Origin: an uncultured Acetatifactor sp.
GTDB lineage: Bacteria; Bacillota; Clostridia; Lachnospirales; Lachnospiraceae
Assembly: GCA_910585805.1 (NCBI GenBank)
Contig: CAJUFB010000006.1
Span: forward strand, 34,866 to 98,865
Direction of reading: 5' to 3'
DNA: 64,000 nucleotides
The number at the start of each line of letters is the position of its first letter. The first letter of the stretch is position 1. Below are positions 53,334-61,634 of the stretch, piece by piece. The notes below the pieces were generated by a model. That model was not told where the DNA came from, searched no databases, and saw nothing but the letters and a program-made list of their open reading frames with translations. Both the position numbers and the translations under genes were made by a program.

Positions 53334-53553
53334 GGGGCACCTCCTCAACAGAACACCTATAGATGATTTCCGCCGCCAGCTCTTCAGATAAAATGTAAAG
53401 ATCCTCAGATACATATCCAAGATAGTAAAGCTCCTCAATAACAGTCAGCAGACAGGAAAAAGTAGTAGATTTATAACCGTTTAAAATACGGTTGTAACAG
53501 TAACGCAGATCCTTCTCCAGATTCTCTTCACTGAAGATTCTTAAACCAAACAT
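53326..53553 (-). CDS. Phage accessory protein, first gene of the operator-controlled operon
   Basis: 75 residues from the ATG after AGAGGTG. Helical core LEKDLRYCYNRILNGY...VSEDLYILSEELAAEI is homologous to the following gene, so the pair arose by tandem duplication. Overlaps it by 8 bp. No family recognised. Expressed from the operator-bearing promoter at 53613-53641. Confidence 0.6.
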   Translation of the reverse strand: MFGLRIFSEENLEKDLRYCYNRILNGYKSTTFSCLLTVIEELYYLGYVSEDLYILSEELAAEIIYRCSVEEVPHE

Positions 53554-53612
53554 AAACACCTCTTTCCCCGGCATAGACCAGAATAAAATTGATTTATTAA
53601 TTTCTTAAGTAT

Positions 53613-53684
53613 ATGATAGCACACTATGCACAAAGTGTAAATAAACACTATGCACAAAGTGAAGTTCATAACCATGTGCATAGT
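53613..53684 (-). promoter_or_regulatory. Accessory-operon promoter with dyad operators
   Basis: On the - strand TTTACA (53641-53636), 17-bp spacer, TATCAT (53618-53613). The dyad CACTATGCACAAAGTG fills the spacer (53622-53637); a second copy lies 24 bp upstream (53647-53661) and an inverted partial copy at 53675-53684. A repressor on these sites would block RNA polymerase. Confidence 0.75.
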
Positions 53685-53867
53685 GTTTAATATCTTAATA
53701 TCTCAATTTCTCATATCCTAATAATGCACAAATTTTTCACTGCAGTGAGATGTCTTTTTCGTAAAAAATACCAAACATAAAAAAGGCCCGGATACAGATA
53801 CACCAGTACCTGTGCCGGACCATAAAAGGGGAAGTTGAAATTGTGTTTAGTTGTTATCATAATCCAA

Positions 53868-53901
53868 AACTATTCGATAAAGTTTTCTTTTGCGAATAGT
53901 T
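53868..53901. other. Candidate attachment site, right copy
   Basis: 34 bp: AACTATTCG...CGAATAGTT, divisible as 13-bp arms around an 8-bp AGTTTTCT, the geometry of tyrosine-recombinase core sites. It also lies 24 bp after the NUDIX stop with T-rich sequence on the - strand, so it may serve as that gene's terminator. The 226 bp before it hold the terminator-like GGCCCGG/CCGGACC dyad near 53786-53822 and no gene. Confidence 0.55.
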
Positions 53902-53924
53902 GGATGGAAGTTCCCCCACTCTCT

Positions 53925-54473
53925 TTACCCCTGCGAAAAGAAATAAGCCGCAATCTGCGCCCTTGAACTAAATGGCTCTGTATCGATCAGCTTTTTCACT
54001 TCCTCCCTGGAATAAAACTTAGCCTCGATCTGTTCATTATCCGATGTATGATCTTCGAAGTTCCCCTCAACCTCAGCGAACGCAATATACGTAGTGGTAT
54101 CAGAAAAAGCAACTGCGGCAAAGGAAGGCGGCAGGATCTTTTTGATTTCTTTGACATGCAGACCCGTTTCCTCATAGAGTTCCCTTACAATGCATTTCTC
54201 AATGGATTCGTCCGGCTCCAGCATTCCCGCGCACAGGTTATAGACATAGCGGTTGACGCCCATTCTGAATTCATGGAGCAAAAGCAGCTTATCCTGACAG
54301 GTTGCCACGATGGAAACGCCGCTTGGCTTTCCGCCAATCTCTGCAGCGTCAGCCAGGTTCTGCCTGCTGACGATTTCGTATTTTTTCTCTTTTCCCACTT
54401 TATTGCGGTAAGTGATCTCATAATTTTTCAGGTATTTTCCGTCCCTGACCTTTTCCAATTTTAATAATTCCAT
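53925..54473 (-). CDS. NUDIX hydrolase (ADP-ribose pyrophosphatase-like)
   Basis: 182 residues from the ATG after AAAGGAG. Perfect Nudix box: G at the start of GMLEPDESIEKCIVREL, then YEETGL. The preceding KLLLLHEFRMGVNRYVYNLCAG is typical of ADP-sugar pyrophosphatases. Substrate unproven. Its upstream partner is RNase G. Confidence 0.9.
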   Translation of the reverse strand: MELLKLEKVRDGKYLKNYEITYRNKVGKEKKYEIVSRQNLADAAEIGGKPSGVSIVATCQDKLLLLHEFRMGVNRYVYNLCAGMLEPDESIEKCIVRELYEETGLHVKEIKKILPPSFAAVAFSDTTTYIAFAEVEGNFEDHTSDNEQIEAKFYSREEVKKLIDTEPFSSRAQIAAYFFSQG

Positions 54474-54526
54474 CCAGATGAACTCCTTTCGCTGCATTTG
54501 TCTGAACTGTTTCCGTCGATATTTCC

Positions 54527-55939
54527 TTATTCCCTGAATTGTTCCAGAAGCGGCCTGTTGATCTTCTTGCGGGTAATTTCCACCAGTCCCAGCGCTGTCA
54601 TGTCAACTACATTTGTAGGAATTCTGTCTTTGGATACCACCTTCTTCAGGTACTGCAGCAGCTCCTTCTGATCTCCGGGAAGCTGCATATTAATGAAATC
54701 CACAATGATGATTCCGGACAGATTGCGTAGTCTCAGCTGACGGGCGACCTCTTCGGCTGCTTCCAGGTTAATCTTCAGATAAGTGTCATTGGCATCTTTT
54801 TCCGACTCATATTTGCCGGAGTTGACATCGATTACCGTCAGGGCTTCCGTGGGTTCTATGACCAGATAGGCTCCTGATCTCATCCACACGCGGCTTTCCA
54901 GCGCATCTCTCAGCTTTTTCTCCACAGAATACAGCCCGGAAAGCGACAACATGTTATCCTGATAGAAACGGATTTCCGGACATCCGGCAGGATGATCTCC
55001 TCCCCCGAAAAATGTTCCCTCCGTACAGGAAGCCGTCTCCCGCCCGGTTTTCTTCGTCAGTCGTTCATAGATGTCTCTCTGATCCGTTATGATTTCCAGA
55101 TTCTGTACCTCATGAAAAGAAAAGTGACTGAAAACAGTATCCAGATCCGTATCCGCTTCCTTCAGGCAGGAAAAACAGCTTCTATGTAAAGCGGAATAAA
55201 GCAGATCAATATACTGGGCCGACAGCGTATAGAAATGCTGCAGCAGCTCTTCTGCACTCTCCGTCTCTTCAGCTCTGGTCCTGACGATCAGACCTGTTGC
55301 GGGAAGTTTCAGGATGTCCAGTCGCATCCCCTCTGCCAATCTGTTCCGGCGATCTGTCTCCGACAACAAAGCATCATAGCTCTGCGCCAGGCAATCCTTG
55401 CTTTCCTTCAGATCAAACAGCGCTTTTTCACGGAAAATCTTCCTTATGGCCCGTTTCCTTTCGCCGGACAGTTTGGAAGAGTAGCCTGCTCTGGTCTCTC
55501 CCATTGTCAGGACAAAATACTCATTTGCCAGGGAGAGATTGGCTGTCACGGAAGCCCGTTTTCCCTTTTGGGCATCTCGCACCACCTGAACCGGAAATTC
55601 ATCTCCTTCCAAGATCCGTCCGTCACAGTTTCTGTTTAAGAGCCAGGGGGAAACGGCATTTTTCAAAGGAAGAAAACAGATCTCCCCTTTTCTGATCTCC
55701 ACAAAACAGGCATCGATATTTTTCGCCAGATTTTTTACCCGGCATATGTAGACGGCCCCTATCCTTCCGGGATCTTTTGAGAAAAAGGAAGCTTCCATAA
55801 GCTGTCCGTTCTGTATCAGCAGCGCGCAGTTTTTACCCTGACAGGAAGTGAGCAGCAATCTGTCCTTATCCGATCTCCGTGCTTCTGTTTCTTCCTCGGT
55901 AAGGGACAGAGAAGATTTTGGTGCAATATTTCGGCTCAT
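54527..55939 (-). CDS. rng: Ribonuclease E/G family protein, short form
   Basis: 470 residues. S1-like RNA-binding segment (GAVYICRVKNLAKNIDACFVEI), the RNase E/G catalytic core with metal Asp in LTVIDVNSGKYES, and IIIVDFINMQLPGDQKELL, where Asn replaces the second Asp of the common DFIDM. The protein ends right after the core, lacking the zinc-link CPxC and small domain of RNase E. Start overlaps the DUF2344 stop (ATGA). Confidence 0.9.
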   Translation of the reverse strand: MSRNIAPKSSLSLTEEETEARRSDKDRLLLTSCQGKNCALLIQNGQLMEASFFSKDPGRIGAVYICRVKNLAKNIDACFVEIRKGEICFLPLKNAVSPWLLNRNCDGRILEGDEFPVQVVRDAQKGKRASVTANLSLANEYFVLTMGETRAGYSSKLSGERKRAIRKIFREKALFDLKESKDCLAQSYDALLSETDRRNRLAEGMRLDILKLPATGLIVRTRAEETESAEELLQHFYTLSAQYIDLLYSALHRSCFSCLKEADTDLDTVFSHFSFHEVQNLEIITDQRDIYERLTKKTGRETASCTEGTFFGGGDHPAGCPEIRFYQDNMLSLSGLYSVEKKLRDALESRVWMRSGAYLVIEPTEALTVIDVNSGKYESEKDANDTYLKINLEAAEEVARQLRLRNLSGIIIVDFINMQLPGDQKELLQYLKKVVSKDRIPTNVVDMTALGLVEITRKKINRPLLEQFRE

Positions 55940-56649
55940 GATAATATAACCTCTTTTTTTCCGATTTCACCAAGAGGGATGAGTTCGGAGCCGTTTTCCG
56001 TCTCCAGGCGGGTATATACTTCTTCCCTGGTGATCAACAATGCGTTTTCCTGCAGTTTCTCCCCGGCTTCCATGAAAAGTGCCTCCACTACCTGAACCGG
56101 CTTGATATTGCCGCCGCTGGAGGCATCTACCAGCATGGTCAGAACGCCGTTTTCAGAGGAAAGACCGTATATACCCTGTTTCAGATCCACTTCCCGGGAG
56201 CCTTTTTTCGTCTCCTTTGTGATCAGAATCTGTTCTCTGGCCAGAAACTGCGGCAATATGACATCTATGTCTGTCACGGGCTTTTTGTCCTCCCGAAAGC
56301 GCACAGTATAAGAAGCCGCAGCCACACTTGCCATGGCATTCTCGGCGTTCTCCGGAAGAACCTTAACGGAAGTAATCTCGATTCCGGGGACGCCTGCCTG
56401 ATTCAGCCGTTCCTGTACATCCTGACATGAAACAATGGAGTGAACTTCAATGTCCATATATTCTCCGTTGCTGGTGATCCCGACTCCCAAAGGCGCGGCA
56501 AAAGCCATGATCTGATGGGGGCTGAAGCCCTGGCTGTATGCCACGTCAATGCCGGCCCTTCTGATGGCCTTCTGGAAGAAACGCATGATATCCAGATGGC
56601 CAATAAAGCGAATGGGACCATATTTTTTGAATTTAATCCGTAGTTTCAA
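55936..56649 (-). CDS. TIGR03936 (DUF2344) radical-SAM-linked protein
   Basis: 237 residues. N-terminal MKLRIKFKKYGPIRFIGHLDIMRFFQKAIRRAGID...QGFSPHQIMAFAAPLGVG is the family signature. It co-occurs with the TIGR03960 radical SAM protein and RNase G in Clostridia. Activity unknown. Confidence 0.9.
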   Translation of the reverse strand: MKLRIKFKKYGPIRFIGHLDIMRFFQKAIRRAGIDVAYSQGFSPHQIMAFAAPLGVGITSNGEYMDIEVHSIVSCQDVQERLNQAGVPGIEITSVKVLPENAENAMASVAAASYTVRFREDKKPVTDIDVILPQFLAREQILITKETKKGSREVDLKQGIYGLSSENGVLTMLVDASSGGNIKPVQVVEALFMEAGEKLQENALLITREEVYTRLETENGSELIPLGEIGKKEVILS

Positions 56650-56691
56650 CCCTTTACCCTCCTGTCCGATTCCGCTGCCCGCACTGTATCT

Positions 56692-58035
56692 TTATACGAC
56701 AGCGCCGGAATCACTTTCGTCCTCTTCTGCCTCATCGCGAAGATGGCTTCTTACATATTTGTCCAGCTCTTTTTCTACTTCCGGTATCTTTTTAATCTTC
56801 GGATCGGAAATTACATTTCCTCTGGCAACCACCATATTGAGATTGCGCAGCACGGTCAGATCTACCAGAGGATTATCGTCGGTCACAATGAAATCCGCAC
56901 TTTTCCCGGCCTCGATGCTGCCGGTCACTTCCCCAAGACCAAGGATCTCCGCATTGCGCTTCGTGGCGGTATACAGGGCATAGGCTTTGGATACGCCGCA
57001 GCATTTGTGGAAATACTGAACCTCGCGCCACATATCGTAATGGGTGACAAAGGGACAGCCCGTATCGGTCCCCAACCCTACGGGAATGCCGTTGGCCAGA
57101 CACTGCTTGGCGCATTCTATGATGCCGTCAAAAACCACCTTTCCGTTAAAGCGGCTCATTTCGTCCACATGGCTGATCGCCGGGTCAAATAAGGCATATG
57201 GCAAAGCCGGCGATATGGTAGCTACATGGACTGCGCCCGTTTTCTGAAATAAACGTATGATATCCGCCGTAGGAGCGGCACCGTGTTCTATGGTATCCAC
57301 TCCGTTTTCCAGGGCAACCCGCAGGCCTTCCGTGCTTTCCACATGAGCGGCCACATGATATCCCAGCTTATGAGCTTCCGCACAGACCGCTTTTACGATG
57401 GCAGGAGACATCTTCAGGACTCCGGGTTCTCCTTTGACAGTGGCATCCAGCACACCTCCCGTGATCATCAGTTTGATCAGATCCGGTTCATCCACGGAAA
57501 TGTCATGGACAAAACGGACAGCTTCTTCCACGGTACCGGCCTCATAGGCAAAGGAGCCTGCCATATGCCCTCCCGGCACGGAGATTGCCATATTGGCTGC
57601 CAGGATGCGGGGACCGTCCACCTTTCCGTAACGGATCAGCTCACGGATCCAGGTATCGTAATTTTCCACACCTCCCACACAGCGCATGGTGGTGACACCG
57701 CTGAGCAGTTCCGTATGGACATTTGTCTTATAAATGTGCTCCAGATATTTGCGGGTAAATACATTAGATGTGGCGAACTTTACCGTCTTTTGGGCATCCA
57801 CCGGCTTCTTTTGGGGCTTTCCTCCTGCTGGAATGTGGACATGAAGGTTGATCAGGCCCGGCATCAGGTACCGGCCTTCCAGATCGTATACTTCACAGTC
57901 CTGTATATCCAACTCTTCCTTCGGGGCAACAGCAGTTATCTTATCATCTTCCGTCAGGACGGCATATCCCTGACGGGGAGCCATATTTTCGCTTCCATCC
58001 AGAAGCTGCATATTTAAAAATGCCTTTTTCTTCAT
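56692..58035 (-). CDS. Metal-dependent amidohydrolase
   Basis: 447 residues with the amidohydrolase metal site NLHVHIPAGGKP, a later His in HVAAHVESTEGL, TIEHG, and GTDTGCPFVTHYDMWRE, the usual second-metal Asp region; the C-terminal beta-sandwich is included (GSIEAGKSADFIVTDDNPL). Resembles Xaa-Pro dipeptidase/imidazolonepropionase-like hydrolases; substrate unknown. It separates two genes that are normally adjacent. Confidence 0.85.
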   Translation of the reverse strand: MKKKAFLNMQLLDGSENMAPRQGYAVLTEDDKITAVAPKEELDIQDCEVYDLEGRYLMPGLINLHVHIPAGGKPQKKPVDAQKTVKFATSNVFTRKYLEHIYKTNVHTELLSGVTTMRCVGGVENYDTWIRELIRYGKVDGPRILAANMAISVPGGHMAGSFAYEAGTVEEAVRFVHDISVDEPDLIKLMITGGVLDATVKGEPGVLKMSPAIVKAVCAEAHKLGYHVAAHVESTEGLRVALENGVDTIEHGAAPTADIIRLFQKTGAVHVATISPALPYALFDPAISHVDEMSRFNGKVVFDGIIECAKQCLANGIPVGLGTDTGCPFVTHYDMWREVQYFHKCCGVSKAYALYTATKRNAEILGLGEVTGSIEAGKSADFIVTDDNPLVDLTVLRNLNMVVARGNVISDPKIKKIPEVEKELDKYVRSHLRDEAEEDESDSGAVV

Positions 58036-58162
58036 ATTTGATACGCTCCCTTTCTCTCAGATATTTACAGTTTCTTCCAATAAAAAATCCACAACATTGA
58101 TCTGCCTGATCCTATCCTCATTGACGGGAATCCAAAGGGTTCCAGACCTACAGCGCAATTCA

Positions 58163-60193
58163 TTACACTGCTCCCTCCCTGGGTTCGAAGCATATCCCGC
58201 CTCCAAACCCGGCGGCGCCGCAGCCCTGACATTTCTCCTTGCAGTTTGCCGAGAGCTCTTCCCGCTGCGCCTTCTCCCACTCTCTTTTCAAAAATTCTTT
58301 CGTAACGCCGCAGTCGATAAAATCCCAGGGCAGGATCTCATTCAGAGAACGCTCCCGGTGAGTGTAGAATTCTGCAGACAAACCGCATTCCTCCAGTGTT
58401 TCCAGCCATCTGTCATTGTCATAGTATTCTCCCCAGGCATCGTAGAAACCGCCTTTCTCATACACCCTGCGGATCACCTGACCCAGACGTCGGTCTCCTC
58501 TGGCCAGCACGCCCTCCATTACACTGGCATCCGCCTCGTGCCAGTTATACTTAATGCTCTTCTGGTTCAGCTGCTCCGAAATGGCCCCGCGCGTCTGATA
58601 TGCTTTCTCCAGGAAATCCTCTTTGGTGCACTGGGGTGCCCACTGAAAAGGGGTAAAGGGCTTAGGTACAAAAAAGGATGTGCTGGCCACGATCTGGATC
58701 CGTCCGCCGCTGCGCTTTTCCCTGGGCACCGTTTCGAAATAAAGCGCGGCAATCTTATTGCATAGCTCCGCGATTTCCCGGATATCCTCCGGTGTCTCCG
58801 TGGGCAGCCCCAGCATAAAATAAAGTTTTACCCTGCTCCACCCACCCTCAAAGGCAAGACCCGCGCCCTTCAGGATGACTTCCTCTGTCAATCCCTTATT
58901 GATCACATTCCGCAATCTCTGGCTGCCTGCCTCAGGCGCAAAGGTCAGGCTGGATTTCTTCACATCCTGAACCTTGCTCATTACATCCAGGGAGAAGGCA
59001 TCGATGCGCAGGGAAGGCAGCGATATATTCACATGCTGTCTCCCGCACTCTTCTATCAGGAAATCAACCAGCTCCGGCAGCCTGGAATAATCGCTGGAGC
59101 TTAAGGAACTCAGGGAGATTTCCTCATGTCCTGTATTTTTCAGGATTTCCAGTGCGTAATTTTTTAAGTCTTCCACATCCCGCTCCCGAACGGGACGGTA
59201 CAGCTGCCCTGCCTGGCAGAACCGGCACCCGCGGATGCATCCTCTCTGGATTTCCAGGACTCCCCTGTCCTGGGTGACTTTGATAAAGGGAACCACCGGC
59301 TTTGTGGGATAGTTGACTTTAGTCATATCCATGACGATTTCCTTCCGGATCACAGCCGGTATGCCGTCCTCCAGAGGAAAGAAGCGTCCGATGGTACCGT
59401 CTTCCTGATATTCCACATTGTAGAAGCGCGGCACATATAATCCGGGCAGCTTTGCCGCGCGGCGCAGAAATTCCATCCGCCCCAGCTTCCGTTCCCGGCA
59501 TTCCTCATAGAGGGTAAAAAGTTCACGATATCTCGTTTCTCCCTCACCGATATAAAAGATATCAAAGAAATCCGCAAGCGGCTCCGGATTATACGTACAG
59601 GGACCGCCTCCGATGACAATGGGGCAGTCTTCTCCCCGCTCTGCGGCGAGGATCGGGATCCGGGCCAGATCCAGCACCTGCAGAATATTTGTGTAACACA
59701 TTTCATACTGTATGGTAATCCCCAGAAAATCGAATTCTCCGATGGGATCCTGGGATTCCAGGGCAAACAGCGGTATATGCTCCTTTCTCATAATGGCGTC
59801 CAGATCCACCCAGGGCGAATATACCCGCTCGCACCACACATCCTCCATGGCATTGAAGGTGTCATACAGAATCTGCAGGCCCAGATGGGACATGCCGATC
59901 TCGTAGACATCGGGAAAGCAGAATGCGAAGCGGATCCTCACCTTCGCAGGGTCTTTCATAACCGCGTTATATTCGCCGCCGATATAGCGGGCAGGCTTTT
60001 CCACGCTCATAAGAATATCGTCACTCAGAGCCAGTTTTCTCCCGTGAAATACTTCCTCAATAGACTGCATCCCTTCTGTGGCCAGCACTTCCTTCACAGC
60101 CTGTCCTTCTTCTATGATCTGTCCATCTTCTATGGTCTGCCCTTCTTTCATGACCTGTTTTCCTTCCATATGCGCACTATACGATTGCTGCAT
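58163..60193 (-). CDS. TIGR03960 family B12-binding radical SAM protein
   Basis: 676 residues. N-terminal cobalamin-binding-type region, radical SAM Cys motif in QRGCIRGCRFCQAGQLYRP, SLPSLRIDAF and the C-terminal Cys-rich tail CKEKCQGCGAAGFGGG. Residues 1-50 are an extra, repetitive EGQ.I(E/V) stretch before the conserved start near RKLALSDDILMSVEKPARYIG; GAGGAG 7 nt before the first ATG indicates it is translated. Reaction unknown. Confidence 0.92.
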   Translation of the reverse strand: MQQSYSAHMEGKQVMKEGQTIEDGQIIEEGQAVKEVLATEGMQSIEEVFHGRKLALSDDILMSVEKPARYIGGEYNAVMKDPAKVRIRFAFCFPDVYEIGMSHLGLQILYDTFNAMEDVWCERVYSPWVDLDAIMRKEHIPLFALESQDPIGEFDFLGITIQYEMCYTNILQVLDLARIPILAAERGEDCPIVIGGGPCTYNPEPLADFFDIFYIGEGETRYRELFTLYEECRERKLGRMEFLRRAAKLPGLYVPRFYNVEYQEDGTIGRFFPLEDGIPAVIRKEIVMDMTKVNYPTKPVVPFIKVTQDRGVLEIQRGCIRGCRFCQAGQLYRPVRERDVEDLKNYALEILKNTGHEEISLSSLSSSDYSRLPELVDFLIEECGRQHVNISLPSLRIDAFSLDVMSKVQDVKKSSLTFAPEAGSQRLRNVINKGLTEEVILKGAGLAFEGGWSRVKLYFMLGLPTETPEDIREIAELCNKIAALYFETVPREKRSGGRIQIVASTSFFVPKPFTPFQWAPQCTKEDFLEKAYQTRGAISEQLNQKSIKYNWHEADASVMEGVLARGDRRLGQVIRRVYEKGGFYDAWGEYYDNDRWLETLEECGLSAEFYTHRERSLNEILPWDFIDCGVTKEFLKREWEKAQREELSANCKEKCQGCGAAGFGGGICFEPREGAV

Positions 60194-60294
60194 GAAAACG
60201 CTCCTCTCTCACTGAAATAATCTATCTGAACCTTCTGACGCCGAATTCGAAGAGCAGCTACACCTGCCCGATTCGCTCGTATAAATGAACTGCC

Positions 60295-61557
60295 TTACTT
60301 ACACGCCTCTTTCATACGTTTCACATCCGCACCGGTCACTGCCCGATCGGAATATCTGGCCTGCTCATACAGATCTGACATGCCCCGGGTCTCCAGCTTC
60401 CGCTCCCATTCTTTTGCGGTATAGATATCCATACGATTCCTGTCCTCATCCGAGAGCCGTGGCGCTGAAGACAGCAGCTTCTTCTTATACAGTTTCCGGA
60501 TCCGTTCATGGGGCGACAGCACATTAAACAGGCTCTGCCGCTTCTTCTCCGAATTGTGCTCCAGTCCGCATTTCTCACGAAAATCGCAGGCATCTTCCGA
60601 CTCCGCATCGAGTTCCTTTTGCAAATGCAGATTCAGGTACTGCCGAATCAGCTGGAACAGCTTTATCAGAGACAGGACCACTGCCACAGAAATTACAACG
60701 ATCAGAACTGCGATGGCAATTACTTCCAATACCTTCCATAGCCAGAAAGGCTCTGTTGCCTCCGGAAGCGTCATTTCATCCGCGTTATCATTCTGAAGTT
60801 CTTCTATAATCGGTATTTCGATTTCTTCTTCCGACTCCTCTCCTTTCCCCGAAAGCAGAAAACGCAGAAATCGGAGGAGAAGCGCCTTAACGGGCTGCAG
60901 GATACCGGCCAGCCATGCAAACTGGGAGCTGAGCACAAGGATCCCCGCCGCCAGCAGCGTATAGGCCAGCACAAGCCCCATACCGGAGTGAAACATTTCC
61001 GCCGCCGGCAGAAATCCGGCACTGCTTTCATTTACGGCCAGGAAGTTCAGATAATGATCTATATAATATATGATAAAATACAGTGCGATCACCGCGATCA
61101 GCGCGATCACAGACTGATTATCCCAATCCCTGAGCTCCAGGTAATGGACAAAAAAGGCTGAAAACGCCGCTATCCCCACACCTGCCGGCAGATGCACGCC
61201 GTTGGAGAACAACTCGTCATGCTTCAGGCGCAGGGTATGGGAATACAGCAGATATCCCAATGCGCAGAGAATGCACAAAATCCTTCCCGCCGGAAAAGAC
61301 ACCGGCACCAGCATGGAAAAAGCCGCCACTGCCAGATGCAGCAGCACAAACGGAACAAGATGCGTGACCGCTCGTCTGATCAGGAAAAAGAAAAAGGGAA
61401 ATAAGCTGCACAAGACCCAGGCCAACAGCATGCTGTCTCCCTCGCCTGTCAGGTACCTGGAAGCTCCTCCGACGATCAGCGCTAACGGAAAAAGCATCCA
61501 GTGATTCATCTGTTCTGTCAAAATTTCATTTACAAATCGGATCTTGCCAATCTTCAT
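60295..61557 (-). CDS. Polytopic membrane protein with DUF4129-like C-terminus
   Basis: 420 residues: about seven to eight membrane helices in the first 230 residues, an acidic loop (EESEEEIEIPIIEELQND), one more helix, then a cytoplasmic tail with RIRKLYKKKL ... YEQARYSDRAVTGADV as in DUF4129. Such proteins accompany DUF58 and MoxR genes (here directly upstream), likely as a membrane-remodelling or assembly unit; inferred from context. Confidence 0.75.
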   Translation of the reverse strand: MKIGKIRFVNEILTEQMNHWMLFPLALIVGGASRYLTGEGDSMLLAWVLCSLFPFFFFLIRRAVTHLVPFVLLHLAVAAFSMLVPVSFPAGRILCILCALGYLLYSHTLRLKHDELFSNGVHLPAGVGIAAFSAFFVHYLELRDWDNQSVIALIAVIALYFIIYYIDHYLNFLAVNESSAGFLPAAEMFHSGMGLVLAYTLLAAGILVLSSQFAWLAGILQPVKALLLRFLRFLLSGKGEESEEEIEIPIIEELQNDNADEMTLPEATEPFWLWKVLEVIAIAVLIVVISVAVVLSLIKLFQLIRQYLNLHLQKELDAESEDACDFREKCGLEHNSEKKRQSLFNVLSPHERIRKLYKKKLLSSAPRLSDEDRNRMDIYTAKEWERKLETRGMSDLYEQARYSDRAVTGADVKRMKEACK

Positions 61558-61634
61558 TTTCCTACCTCTGCCCGTATGAACGGACTCCTAACCTGCTTTA
61601 CGCCGGGTCGATTCTTGAAAATACTCTGCGCATT

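Larger units (their letters stand above)
45572..53901. mobile_element. Inovirus-like (filamentous phage) prophage, about 8.3 kb
   Basis: Bounded by direct copies of a palindromic 34/35-bp site. It carries the inovirus set: HUH replication initiator, Zot/pI morphogenesis ATPase, very small membrane proteins including a coat candidate, larger proteins with C-terminal membrane anchors, an ssDNA-binding-size protein, a regulator and a hairpin-rich non-coding origin region. Most genes are on the - strand and overlap by 1-4 bp. No integrase, transposase or lysis gene is present. No disrupted core gene was seen. Confidence 0.9.

Noticed and set aside
51676..53684. CRISPR array suggested by repeated ACTATGCACAAAGTG units
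   Set aside because: Units are 15-16 bp with 9-bp gaps, scattered over two promoter regions, without spacers or cas genes; they fit operators.
57283..58017. 244-codon + strand frame within the amidohydrolase gene
   Set aside because: Antisense shadow of the amidohydrolase, no motif or ribosome site.
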